Assembly: GCA_963664595.2 (NCBI GenBank)
Contig: CAXXOK010000011.1
Span: forward strand, 496,001 to 560,000
Direction: 5' to 3'
From: CAXXOK01 sp963664595
GTDB lineage: Bacteria > Bacillota > Clostridia > Christensenellales > Aristaeellaceae
Length of the DNA: 64,000 nt
The notes under the pieces are model-generated. The model worked only from the letters and a program-made list of their open reading frames with translations, had not been told where the DNA came from and ran no database searches. The translations under genes were made by a program, and so were the position numbers. This document shows positions 52,478 to 60,925 of this stretch, in pieces (position 1 is the stretch's first letter; each line of letters starts with the position of its first letter).

Positions 52478-53992
52478 ATGAAGATCACAAAGGTACTCTG
52501 TACAACCCTGGCGCTGCTTTTCCTGCTGTCAACGGCCGGCGCCGCGCTCGGCGAAGGCGCGGTTGACCTGAGCAAGAACTACACCATTACCTACTACCAC
52601 AACGGCAACGGCCAGGGCCGGTATCCCGACGACCAGGACGAGATCCTGGCGACTCTCAACGACAAATTCAACATCGACCTCCGGCTGAACATCATCGACA
52701 GCGAATACGCCAGCAAGCTGAATCTTCAGGTTGCCAGCGGAAACATCCCCGACATCATGCAGGTGAGCGCCGAGCAGTTCCAGAGCTATCTGGAGCAGGG
52801 CCTGCTCCTTCCTCTGGAGGATTATGTGGAGCAGATGCCCAATTTCATGGCCACCTATCCCGACGTGCTGACCGACGCAACGCTGCGCGTGAACGGACAC
52901 CTGTACTTCCTGGCCGGCAACAAGCCCGCCGATCAGCTGGTGAAGAGCTATTCCAGCCTCTGGGTCCGCAAGGACTGGCTGGACAAGCTGGGCCTCGCCG
53001 TGCCCACGACGCTGGATGAGCTCAAGGCGGTCGCCGTGGCCTTTGCCCAGAACGACCCCGATGGCAACGGCGTCAACGACACATTCGGCTACTCCGGCAT
53101 GGGCGCGGCATCCGTGTCCTACAACGCCCTCAACCCCTTCCTGGGCGCATTCGGCGTGGGCTACAAAGCCTATCAGCTGGCCGACGGCAAGCTGGCGTTC
53201 GCCCCGACGATGGCCGAATACCGGGACGCGCTGCAATGGTTTGCGGATTTCATCGCAACCGGCGCCGTGGACCCCGACCTCATGATCATGAACACGTTTG
53301 ACCAAGTGCGTGAAAAGGTATACCGCAACCAGGTCGGCCTGATTTACTTCAGCTGGGCCGAATTCATCAAGCCGCCCTATGATCAGACGCTGGCAGAGAT
53401 GACGCCCGATGCCGAGTGGATCCAGATCAATCCGCCGGTCGGCCCCGCAGGCGCGTATGACTCTTCCTACAACGTTCCCGGCTCCATGAACAGCGGCCGC
53501 GTGCTCTCCATCGATCTGGCCAACGATCCCGAAAAGCTTGCGCGTGTGCTGGCATACCTGGATTACATCGTTGCCGGAGAGGGCTCCAACCTGGTCTGCT
53601 ACGGCGTCGAAGGCAAGCATTTCAACATTACGGACGGCAAAATTGTAGCCACGGACAAGATCAGCGAGGTCAGCTTCGCCTGGCAGCACCAGATCATGGG
53701 CCGAAACGAGCCTGTATACCTTGCGACAAAATTCCCGACCTGCCAGGCGCAGATTGCCTTCGCCGCGGAGCTGCCGCGCATTAACAGCTACAACAATTTC
53801 GTTTTGACCCCCGCGGGATTGAACAACTCCGATATGATCCGCTACGTTGAGGAAGAAACGATCCGGTTCCTGTACGGCAAACGTGACATCGCTACCTTTG
53901 ATGACTTCGTTGCCACCCTGTTCGACGTATACGGCCTGCAGCAGTACCTGGATCTGGGCACCGCCAACCTGACGGACGCCAATATCCTGTAG
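52478..53992 (+). CDS. Extracellular substrate-binding protein (LipO/YtcQ type)
   Basis: 504 residues. The signal peptide MKITKVLCTTLALLFLLSTA is cleaved near ALGEG; there is no lipobox. The mature protein opens TITYYHNGNGQGRYPDDQDE and has NIPDIMQVSAEQF. An EF-hand-like calcium loop DPDGNGVNDTFGYSG near residue 195 is common in YtcQ-type proteins. RBS GAGGAGGAG is before ATG 52478. It should deliver an oligosaccharide, possibly uronic-acid-containing as in relatives, to the two permeases upstream. A hairpin (54006-54033) follows the stop. Confidence 0.92.
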   Translation: MKITKVLCTTLALLFLLSTAGAALGEGAVDLSKNYTITYYHNGNGQGRYPDDQDEILATLNDKFNIDLRLNIIDSEYASKLNLQVASGNIPDIMQVSAEQFQSYLEQGLLLPLEDYVEQMPNFMATYPDVLTDATLRVNGHLYFLAGNKPADQLVKSYSSLWVRKDWLDKLGLAVPTTLDELKAVAVAFAQNDPDGNGVNDTFGYSGMGAASVSYNALNPFLGAFGVGYKAYQLADGKLAFAPTMAEYRDALQWFADFIATGAVDPDLMIMNTFDQVREKVYRNQVGLIYFSWAEFIKPPYDQTLAEMTPDAEWIQINPPVGPAGAYDSSYNVPGSMNSGRVLSIDLANDPEKLARVLAYLDYIVAGEGSNLVCYGVEGKHFNITDGKIVATDKISEVSFAWQHQIMGRNEPVYLATKFPTCQAQIAFAAELPRINSYNNFVLTPAGLNNSDMIRYVEEETIRFLYGKRDIATFDDFVATLFDVYGLQQYLDLGTANLTDANIL

Positions 53993-54005
53993 GCCCATTC
54001 ATTGT

Positions 54006-54033
54006 GAGGCAAGGCTGAAAACGGCCTTGCCTC
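54006..54033 (+). terminator. Hairpin after the binding-protein gene
   Basis: Arms GAGGCAAGGC and GCCTTGCCTC around an 8-base loop, followed by CTCTTCC. It has only a weak T-tail, so it may let some transcription into the oxidoreductase gene. Confidence 0.6.
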
Positions 54034-54088
54034 CTCTTCCAATATACCATTGCGAACCTATTTTGCTCTCACGAAAGGAACTCCTGCC

Positions 54089-55351
54089 ATGCTGTTTTCG
54101 AAGGACATTCCCAGCCAGGGGCATTATCACCTGATAGTTTGCGGCGCGGGTCCCGGCGGTATTTGCGCGGCGGTATCGGCCGCGCGCCGGGGGCTACGCG
54201 TATTGCTGATCGACCAGGCGGGGTGTATTGGCGGCTACTGGACCAGCGGGCTGCTGGGCATCGCCTTGGATATGCCGGGCAAGGGCGGCCTTCCGGCGGA
54301 GATTATCCATACGCTCCTCGCCAACAACGCCGCGCAATGGGTTGACGCCGCCAGCTATACCTACAGCATTGAAGCGATGAAGCACACCCTGGAAAGCATG
54401 GTGACGGAGGCCGGGGTGGATGTGCTGCTCTATGCGCGTGTAACCGATGTGCTGATGCAGGGCAGGCGCATTCAGGCCATTCTGGCGGAAGCCTCCGCCC
54501 CCATGGCCTTTACGGCGGATTACTATGTGGATGGCACCGGCCACGGCGATCTGGCCGCGATGGCCGGCTGCGCGTGGGAAAGCGGGCACCCGCAGACCGG
54601 CACGCGGCAGCCCGCAAGCCTGGAAGCCCTTGTAACGGGCGTACCGGAAAGCTGGGTATCGGACATCCATAATCCGGAGCGGAAAAAAGCCCTACACGCG
54701 CTGCTGGTGCAGGCGGGCATCCCCTGCAGCTATCAGGCGCCGTTGCTGTTCCGCCTTGCGCCCAACGGGGCCACGTGGAATCTGGCTGTGAATCACCAGT
54801 ATGATGTGGACGTGGAGCATCCTCTGGCGCTCTCCAGAGCCACGCTTGACGCGCGCGACGAAATCTACCGCTGTGTATCGGCCTTGCAAACGCTTCCCGG
54901 ATGGAACCGGCTGGAGCTGGTTTCCACCGGCGAGCAGATCGGGCTGCGGGACAGCCGCAGAGTGCTGGGATTATACCGGCTGGATACCGCGGACGCGCTG
55001 GAGGGCCGTACGTTTGACGACGGGATTACGCTCGTCAGCTTCAGCTTTGATATCCATGCCCTGTCCGCCTCCTATCAGCCCGATTCGCAGGAAGCGAAGC
55101 TGAAAAGCCGTCCCTTCCAAATCCCCCTGCGCAGCCTGATCGCACGGGACGCGGACAACCTGTTTCTTGTGGGGCGGTGTATCAGCGGTGATTTTTACGC
55201 GCACTCCGCCTACCGGATGACCAATACCGCCGCCGCCACGGGAGAGGCGGCAGGCATCGCGGCGTCCCTTTTGTACAAGGGCATACCGGCGTCCTCTGTT
55301 GACGGCGGTCACGTGCGGCGGGAAATGATCCGTCGGGACTATGTTTTATAG
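54089..55351 (+). CDS. FAD-dependent oxidoreductase (FAD_oxidored/PF12831-like)
   Basis: About 420 residues from ATG 54089, behind AAAGGA. FAD-binding signature LIVCGAGPGGICAAVSAARRG (residues 12 onward, G-x-G-x-x-G) is followed by LLIDQAGCIGGYWTSGLLG. A redox-relevant Cys lies within this CIGG context, as in succinate-dehydrogenase-like and xylitol/sugar-associated flavoproteins. Later features are YYVDGTGHGDLAAMAGC and the C-terminal FAD contact NLFLVGRCISGDFYAHSAYRMTNTAAATGEAAG. Members are often found in sugar-degradation operons and oxidise a hydroxyl or ring position. It probably shares the transcript of the importer upstream; the substrate is unknown. Confidence 0.82.
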   Translation: MLFSKDIPSQGHYHLIVCGAGPGGICAAVSAARRGLRVLLIDQAGCIGGYWTSGLLGIALDMPGKGGLPAEIIHTLLANNAAQWVDAASYTYSIEAMKHTLESMVTEAGVDVLLYARVTDVLMQGRRIQAILAEASAPMAFTADYYVDGTGHGDLAAMAGCAWESGHPQTGTRQPASLEALVTGVPESWVSDIHNPERKKALHALLVQAGIPCSYQAPLLFRLAPNGATWNLAVNHQYDVDVEHPLALSRATLDARDEIYRCVSALQTLPGWNRLELVSTGEQIGLRDSRRVLGLYRLDTADALEGRTFDDGITLVSFSFDIHALSASYQPDSQEAKLKSRPFQIPLRSLIARDADNLFLVGRCISGDFYAHSAYRMTNTAAATGEAAGIAASLLYKGIPASSVDGGHVRREMIRRDYVL

Positions 55352-55428
55352 CCTTCCGGCATGAACCGCCGGATAGCAAAGCGCGACAATAGTATAGGCT
55401 GAAGGGCTGAAGCCTTTCCAAGCAGGAC

Positions 55429-55460
55429 AACAAAAAAAGTGGCGGCGCCACTTTTTTGTT
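55429..55460. terminator. Bidirectional terminator
   Basis: AACAAAAAAAGTGGC pairs with GCCACTTTTTTGTT around a GCG-containing loop, giving A- and T-runs on both sides. It separates the convergent oxidoreductase and AraC-regulator genes. Confidence 0.88.
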
Positions 55461-55501
55461 ATTCCGTTACACCATAATGCCGCCCGGCCCGCCAGTACGC
55501 G

Positions 55502-56386
55502 TCACTGCCGCACGGAGCACAGGTACTCGCTGGGGGTCAGCTTCATCACCTGCTTGAACTGACGGGAAAACGCGGCCGCACTGGAGTAGCCCAGCTCATC
55601 GGCGACCTGGGCGATGTTTTTGTTGCCGCTGCGCAGCTGCCGCCGCGCCTCATCGATGCGGAGGCGGCGGTAAAAATCCATCACCGTAAGGCCCGTGTAG
55701 CGCCGGAAGCGCTCCTTGAACACCGTCGCGGACAGGCCCGCCTCCCGGCATACCTGCTCAAAGCGCAGCGTACCGTTCAGCCGGGCTTCCATCAGATCCC
55801 GCGCACGGTCGAAATACGCGGTGAAATCCTCCTCCTCGGTTACGCGGGGGCGGATGGGGCATGTGGAAGAGGGCTGGCGGGTGCGCAGCAGCTCCAGCAG
55901 CAGCTGGGTAAGGTAGAGCACAATCATCTGCGCGCCGCCGCGCGGCGCCGCGGGAACCATAGACAGCTGTTTCTGATCGGATATATCCAGCACGGGGCCG
56001 AACACGCGCTGCCCCTCGGCAATCATGCGGGCAATCAGGCGGCGCTGCGACGAAAGCAGCGTGTACTGCTTGCCGCGGAACTCGCGCATCGCCGGGCTTG
56101 CGCAGGCAAAGGAAATTACAAAAATGTTCGTTCCCTTGGCGTAGTTGGCCCAGATGGTGTGAAACTCGTTGGGTTTGTGGAAAATCAGCTGTCCCGGATA
56201 CAGCTGAAACACCTCCCGCCCCGCGCCGATTTCCGCCTCGCCCTGGTCGATGTAGGCCATCTCCCAGAAATCGTGCTTCTCCCCGGCAAATACATACCCT
56301 GAGGCGAACTGAAAGTAGTGCAGGCTGTACAGTCCGCTGATGATGATTTCGTTTTTCGGCTTTAACATCTGATACTCGGACATCAT
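55502..56386 (-). CDS. AraC-family transcriptional regulator
   Basis: About 294 residues from ATG 56386, behind GGGAGG. The N-terminal half is a cupin-like sensing domain (FAGEKHDFWEMAYIDQGEAEI and YPGQLIFHKPNEFHTI), which binds a small ligand, often a sugar. The C-terminal 100 residues hold two helix-turn-helix motifs (RFEQVCREAGLSATVFKERF and IAQVADELGYSSAAAFSRQFKQ). It is divergent from the sugar-nucleotide module starting at 56534, and an inverted repeat at 56456-56483 lies between them. It probably controls that module and the importer beyond it. Confidence 0.92.
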   Translation of the reverse strand: MMSEYQMLKPKNEIIISGLYSLHYFQFASGYVFAGEKHDFWEMAYIDQGEAEIGAGREVFQLYPGQLIFHKPNEFHTIWANYAKGTNIFVISFACASPAMREFRGKQYTLLSSQRRLIARMIAEGQRVFGPVLDISDQKQLSMVPAAPRGGAQMIVLYLTQLLLELLRTRQPSSTCPIRPRVTEEEDFTAYFDRARDLMEARLNGTLRFEQVCREAGLSATVFKERFRRYTGLTVMDFYRRLRIDEARRQLRSGNKNIAQVADELGYSSAAAFSRQFKQVMKLTPSEYLCSVRQ

Positions 56387-56455
56387 CGTATCCTCCCGCT
56401 GCCAGTTTCCCACAGCAGGGGGTGCGTGTCAAGCATAAAATTCGTCCTTTTTGAT

Positions 56456-56483
56456 AAGCATTACGGCCGAATTGATAATGCTT
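56456..56483. promoter_or_regulatory. Inverted repeat, candidate AraC-regulator operator
   Basis: Arms AAGCATTA and TAATGCTT separated by 12 bases in the divergent intergenic region. TACAAT at 56501-56506 could be the -10 for the plus-strand genes. Confidence 0.4.
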
Positions 56484-56533
56484 TTCTGCGATTCCTTTGC
56501 TACAATAGGAAGGAATAGGGGAGGCGTTCTCGC

Positions 56534-57445
56534 GTGCGTCAAAAACCGATCCTGGTGATCATGGCAGCCGGGCTGGGCAGCCGGTACGGCGGCCTGAAGC
56601 AGATCGATCCTGTGGATACGCAGGGGCAGATCCTGATCGATTATTCCATTTACGACGCACAGCGGGCAGGCTTCGGCAAGGTGATCTGCGTCATCAAGCC
56701 GGAAATGGAGGACGACTTTCAATCGGTGATCGGCAAGCGCGTTTCGCCCTTTGTGGATCTCCGTTACGCCTTCCAGCGGCCGGAAAGGCTCCCCGAAGGT
56801 TTCAGCGTACCACAGCGGCGTTTAAAGCCCTGGGGCACGGCGCATGCCGTGCTGTGCGCAAAGGACCAGATCGACGCGCCGTTTGCTGTGATCAATGCGG
56901 ACGATTTTTACGGCCATACGGCCTATGAGCAATTGGCACAGTTTCTTGCCCGCCCGCACCAAAGCGGCGAGCATGTGATGGTCGGCTACGATATCCGCAA
57001 CACCCTCACCGAAAACGGGCATGTAGCCCGCGGCGTTTGCCAGGTGGAGGACGGACTGCTGACCGGAATTACGGAGCGCACGCACATCGAGCCCCGTCCG
57101 GGCGGCGCAGCTTTTACCGAGGACGGGGAGCACTTCACCTTTCTGCCGGACGGCACGGTGGTCAGCATGAATTTCTGGGGATTTCAGCCTTCGATTCTGG
57201 GCGAGATCGAAACGCGTTTTACTGCGTTTCTTTTGCAGTCGCTGCCCCAGAACCCGCTGAAATGCGAGTATTTCCTGCCGTCCATCCCCAACCAGCTCAT
57301 CCGGGAAGGCAAGGCGACGGTCACCGTATTGCCAACGCAGGAAAAATGGTACGGCGTAACCTACCATGAAGACATGGCCAAGGTCCACGCCGCCATTGCC
57401 GATAAGAAACAAAACGGGCTGTATCCCAATACACTGTGGCGGTAA
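56534..57445 (+). CDS. Sugar nucleotidyltransferase (NTP transferase)
   Basis: 303 residues. The nucleotidyltransferase signature is at the very start: VIMAAGLGSRYGGLKQIDPVD, residues 8 onward, with the usual G-x-G-x-R-x-x-x-L-x-K pattern slightly altered, as in the group that includes uncharacterised NTP transferases beside NahK-like kinases. The metal-binding Asp is in VINADDFYG near 117. Such enzymes join a sugar-1-phosphate to a nucleoside triphosphate. It starts at GTG 56534 behind GGGGAGG. The kinase gene follows after four bases, so kinase and transferase probably act in sequence to activate a free sugar. Confidence 0.88.
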   Translation: MRQKPILVIMAAGLGSRYGGLKQIDPVDTQGQILIDYSIYDAQRAGFGKVICVIKPEMEDDFQSVIGKRVSPFVDLRYAFQRPERLPEGFSVPQRRLKPWGTAHAVLCAKDQIDAPFAVINADDFYGHTAYEQLAQFLARPHQSGEHVMVGYDIRNTLTENGHVARGVCQVEDGLLTGITERTHIEPRPGGAAFTEDGEHFTFLPDGTVVSMNFWGFQPSILGEIETRFTAFLLQSLPQNPLKCEYFLPSIPNQLIREGKATVTVLPTQEKWYGVTYHEDMAKVHAAIADKKQNGLYPNTLWR

Positions 57446-57449
57446 TGAT

Positions 57450-58517
57450 ATGCAGAGAATATTGCGCAATTTCCGGCTGGAAGGCACTCCCCTCACCTGT
57501 GACCGATACGGCAGCGGCCATATCAACCATACCTATCTTGTCACTACCGACGCGCCGCACCGCTATATCCTCCAGCGCATCAACCGGCGCGTGTTTACCG
57601 ATGTTCCCGCGCTGATGGAAAACGTGCTGGCCGTGACCCTGTACCTGTCCAGGCAGGATCCCGATCCGCGTCACGTGCTCACGCTGCTGCCCACGCTGGA
57701 CGGCCGCTCGTACTGCACCGACGACGAGGGCGAGTACTGGCGCGTGTACGAGTTCATCACCGGCGGCATCAGCCTGGATTTTACCGCAAGCGAGGAAGCC
57801 TTTTACCAGAGCGCCGTCGCGTTCGGCCGGTTTCAGAACATGCTGGCGGATTTCCCCGCCGAAACGCTGCACGAAACCATCGCCCATTTTCACGATACGC
57901 CCAGGCGCTATCAGGCGTTGCACGCCGCCATCGCCGCGGACGCCGTGGGCAGGCGGCGGGCCGTGGAAGCGGAGATCGACCGCGCGCTGCGCTACGAGGA
58001 GGAGGCCTCCTTCCTGATGCGCCTGCTGGCCGCGGGAGACCTGCCCCTGCGGGTGACGCACAATGATACCAAGCTCAATAATGTAATCCTTGACACCAAC
58101 GACCGTACCGCCCTGTGCGTGATTGACCTGGATACGGTCATGCCCGGCCTGGTCGCCAACGACTTTGGCGATTCCATCCGCTTCGGGGCCAACACCGCCG
58201 CGGAGGATGAAACGGATCTCAGCAAGGTAAACCTCTCGCTTGCGCTGTACGAAGCCTATGTAACCGGGTTTCTGGGCGTGTGCGGCGCACGGCTGACCCC
58301 ATGTGAAACAGAAACGCTGCCCATGGGCGCCAAGCTGATGACGCTGGAAAACGCCGTGCGCTTCCTGACGGACTACCTGCAGGGCGATCCCTATTACGCC
58401 ATCTCCCGTCCGGACCACAACCTGGACCGGACGCGCACCCAGTTTGCGCTGATACAGGAGATGGAGCGCAAGTGGGATCCGATGAACCGGATCATCGCGG
58501 CGCACCGGCAGGCGTAA
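57450..58517 (+). CDS. Sugar kinase of the aminoglycoside-phosphotransferase family (NahK-like)
   Basis: About 355 residues from ATG 57450. APH/choline-kinase fold: the N-lobe has RYGSGHINHTYLV and YILQRINRRVF (ATP-binding Lys replaced by the usual Q-x-I/L pattern of NahK-like enzymes). The catalytic loop HNDTKLNNVIL is near residue 202 and the metal-binding IDLDTVMPG near 222. The nearest described enzyme is N-acetylhexosamine 1-kinase, which phosphorylates GlcNAc/GalNAc at C1. With the nucleotidyltransferase just upstream this suggests salvage of a sugar to its nucleotide form. The exact sugar is not shown by sequence. Confidence 0.85.
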   Translation: MQRILRNFRLEGTPLTCDRYGSGHINHTYLVTTDAPHRYILQRINRRVFTDVPALMENVLAVTLYLSRQDPDPRHVLTLLPTLDGRSYCTDDEGEYWRVYEFITGGISLDFTASEEAFYQSAVAFGRFQNMLADFPAETLHETIAHFHDTPRRYQALHAAIAADAVGRRRAVEAEIDRALRYEEEASFLMRLLAAGDLPLRVTHNDTKLNNVILDTNDRTALCVIDLDTVMPGLVANDFGDSIRFGANTAAEDETDLSKVNLSLALYEAYVTGFLGVCGARLTPCETETLPMGAKLMTLENAVRFLTDYLQGDPYYAISRPDHNLDRTRTQFALIQEMERKWDPMNRIIAAHRQA

Positions 58518-58565
58518 ACCGCGGGCGCGGCCGCTGAACCGGCTGTGCGGAAAGGGGAAACGGCA

Positions 58566-59864
58566 ATGCGGCATTCTCAACCGGTTACGGCAGTCGTCGT
58601 CGGTATGGGCGCGCGCGCGGAAATCTACGCGCGTGAGGCGCTGCGCCACCCGGATACGCTGCGCATTGTCGGCGTTGCGGATGTGGATCCCGCGCGTACC
58701 GCCATGGCGCGGCAGCTGTTTGATATTCCCCCGGAGCGCTGTTTTACCTCCGCCGACGCGCTGACAGCCGTCCCCCGCTTTGCCGACGCCGCCATCAACG
58801 GTACCATGGACCCGCAGCATGTGGAAACCACCCTCCCCCTGCTGAAACGCGGCTACGATGTACTGCTGGAAAAGCCCTTTGCCACCAACCAGCCGGATGC
58901 CGACCGCCTGCTGGCCTGCGCGAGGGAGACAGGCCGCCGCGTGATGGTATGCCATGTGCTGCGCTACGCGCCGTTCTACCGCAGGCTCAAGGAGCTGATC
59001 GCGGCGGGTGCGCTGGGCCGGATCCTCAACATCCGCATGGCCGAGCAGGTGAGCTACTTTCATGAATCGGTTTCCTATGTGCGGGGGAAATACGCCTCCC
59101 CGGAGGTATGCGGGTCCGGCATGCTGCTGTCCAAGTGCAGCCACGATATGGATCTGCTGGCGTGGCTGATGGCCCAGAGCCTGCCCGAAAGCGTATCCAG
59201 CTTCGGCTCGCTTTCCCAGTTCCGGCCGGACCGCGCGCCGGAGGGCGCGGGCACGCACTGCCTGCTGAACTGCCCTGTGGAACGGGCCTGCAGCTACTCG
59301 GCGCGGCGGCTGTACCTGGAGCACCCGCAGCGCTGGGCCGCCAACATCTGGCACGACCTGGGACAGGATAACGCGACAGAGGCGGAAAAGCTCGCGCTAC
59401 TTTCCCGGGCGGACAACCCCTACAGCCGCTGCGTATACCGCTGCGGGCTGCGGATTGTGGATCACCAATCCCTGATGGTCGCCTTCCGGGACGGGGCCAC
59501 CGCTACCTTCAGCATGAACGGCGGCGCGGCCACATCCTCCCGGCGCATCCACATCACAGGCACCAAAGGAGAAGCCGAGGGCCGGTTTGAGGACGGGCGC
59601 TTCACCCTGTCGCTGATCGATCCCGCTGCACAGGGCGGCGTGCGGGAACAAACGGTGTCCGTGCCGGCCACCGATGCGGACGCGGCCGAGGGCCGCGAGC
59701 ACGGCGGCGGCGACCAGGCACTGGTGGCGGACTTCGTGGCGATGCTCAGGGGAGAGCCGGTGTCCATCTGCTCCACAACGCTGGAGGATTCGCTGGTGGG
59801 CCACCGTCTGGTCTATCTGGCGGAGGACTCCCGTCTGCACGGCGGCGAACGCATGGCGTACTGA
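58566..59864 (+). CDS. Gfo/Idh/MocA-family oxidoreductase
   Basis: About 432 residues from ATG 58566, behind AAAGGGG. The N-terminal Rossmann fold starts VTAVVVGMGARAEIYAREA, with ADVDPART as the acidic end of strand 2. The family's EKP motif is in LLEKPFATNQPDADR near residue 100. The C-terminal domain has SGMLLSKCSHDMDLLAWLM, in which His and Asp are the usual catalytic pair. A Cys-rich stretch around residues 235-300 (LLNCPVERACSY, RCVYRCGL) is uncommon and may bind metal. It probably oxidises or reduces a sugar, using NAD(H). It lies 48 bases after the kinase and 33 before the RmlD-like gene. Confidence 0.88.
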   Translation: MRHSQPVTAVVVGMGARAEIYAREALRHPDTLRIVGVADVDPARTAMARQLFDIPPERCFTSADALTAVPRFADAAINGTMDPQHVETTLPLLKRGYDVLLEKPFATNQPDADRLLACARETGRRVMVCHVLRYAPFYRRLKELIAAGALGRILNIRMAEQVSYFHESVSYVRGKYASPEVCGSGMLLSKCSHDMDLLAWLMAQSLPESVSSFGSLSQFRPDRAPEGAGTHCLLNCPVERACSYSARRLYLEHPQRWAANIWHDLGQDNATEAEKLALLSRADNPYSRCVYRCGLRIVDHQSLMVAFRDGATATFSMNGGAATSSRRIHITGTKGEAEGRFEDGRFTLSLIDPAAQGGVREQTVSVPATDADAAEGREHGGGDQALVADFVAMLRGEPVSICSTTLEDSLVGHRLVYLAEDSRLHGGERMAY

Positions 59865-59897
59865 CGCGCCGGACGGACGGTAAAATGGAGGTAAGCC

Positions 59898-60749
59898 ATG
59901 AAGCTGCTGCTGACCGGCGCTACGGGGTTTCTCGGTTCGCGGGCGCTTACGTACCTGCGGCAGGGCTACGAGGTGGGCACGCTGCCTTCCGCGCTGCTGC
60001 GCGGGGAGCTGACCGCACAGCGCATGGCAGCGCTCCAGCAAGCGGTCGCTGCTGAAAAGCCGGACGTGCTTTTCCACACCGCGGCGATCTCGGACGTCGC
60101 CTACGCCGAGCACCATCCGGAGGAATCCCGCCAGGCAAATGTGCTCCTTACACAAGCGTTGGCGCGCATCGCCGCCGGGCTGGCCTGCCGATTCGTATTC
60201 TGCTCCTCCGACCAGGTATACAACGGCTGCGGGGGCTTAGGCCCATTTACGGAGGATACCCTCCTCGCCCCGGCAAACGTCTACGGCCGCCACAAACTGG
60301 AGGCCGAGGCGCTGGCGGCGGCCTGCGGCGCGGTGATCCTGCGCCTGACCTGGCTGTACGATCTGCCCGCCTACCGGCTGCCCACCCACCGCAACCTGCT
60401 GATCCGCCTGCTGGCCGCGGGTACGCGCGGGGAAACGCTGACCCTGTCCGCCACGGATTTCCGCGGTATCACCTACGCGGGGCAGGTGCTGGAAAACCTC
60501 CCCAATGCGTTCGCCCTGCCTGGCGGGGTGTACAACTTCGGCAGCGGAGGCATACACAGCGTCATCCAGATCGCGGAGGGGTGGCGCAAGGCGCTGGGGC
60601 TTACCCGTACGGATCTGCGGCCTGTGGAGGATACGCCCCGCAGCCTGTGCATGGATCCGGCCAAAGCAGCGGCGGCCCGCATCGTGTTTGACGATTCCAT
60701 TTCGGGTATTCTTCGCTGCATACAGGCGTACGGATTGGACAAATTCTGA
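59898..60749 (+). CDS. RmlD-like NAD(P)-dependent sugar reductase (SDR)
   Basis: 283 residues, similar to dTDP-4-dehydrorhamnose reductases. The N-terminal loop reads LLTGATGFLGSRAL (residues 4-17), TAAISDVAYAEHHPEESRQANV near 60 corresponds to the family's AYTxVDxAE segment, and the catalytic Tyr/Lys lie in NVYGRHKLEAEAL near 130. The reductase/epimerase domain ends in PRSLCMDPAKAAAARI. It is the last gene of the sugar module 56534-60749. Whether it acts on a nucleotide-sugar or a free sugar is not clear. ATG 59898 follows GGAGG. Confidence 0.85.
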   Translation: MKLLLTGATGFLGSRALTYLRQGYEVGTLPSALLRGELTAQRMAALQQAVAAEKPDVLFHTAAISDVAYAEHHPEESRQANVLLTQALARIAAGLACRFVFCSSDQVYNGCGGLGPFTEDTLLAPANVYGRHKLEAEALAAACGAVILRLTWLYDLPAYRLPTHRNLLIRLLAAGTRGETLTLSATDFRGITYAGQVLENLPNAFALPGGVYNFGSGGIHSVIQIAEGWRKALGLTRTDLRPVEDTPRSLCMDPAKAAAARIVFDDSISGILRCIQAYGLDKF

Positions 60750-60885
60750 TTTTCTGGTATATTGATAGAAACGACAGGTTTCTATACGCTTACTGTATAC
60801 GATGGCCGCGTACAGCACAACGATGTGCAGCCGCAATACGACGGCGCTTTGTCGTTCCCCGAAAACCCCGCGCACTGAGCAGGAA

Positions 60886-60905
60886 TGAAACGTGATAACG
60901 TTTCA
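60886..60905. promoter_or_regulatory. 20-bp palindromic operator-like site
   Basis: TGAAACGTGATAACGTTTCA: arms TGAAACG and CGTTTCA are perfect around TGATAA. It resembles LacI-family or cre-type operators. It lies 20 bases before the binding-protein start and just before its ribosome binding site, so a bound repressor would block transcription or elongation. A second inverted repeat (ATAGAAAC/GTTTCTAT) is near 60763-60783. Confidence 0.55.
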
Positions 60906-60925
60906 ATATATTGGGAGGGAAAAAT

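Noticed and set aside
52529..53998. A 489-codon minus-strand frame opposite the binding-protein gene
   Set aside because: It mirrors the codon bias of the real gene, and the plus-strand product has signal peptide and calcium-loop features.
57321..59354. A 677-codon open frame on the minus strand across the kinase and Gfo/Idh genes
   Set aside because: It is a shadow of GC-rich plus-strand genes with clear family motifs; its translation has no recognisable domain and no ribosome binding site.
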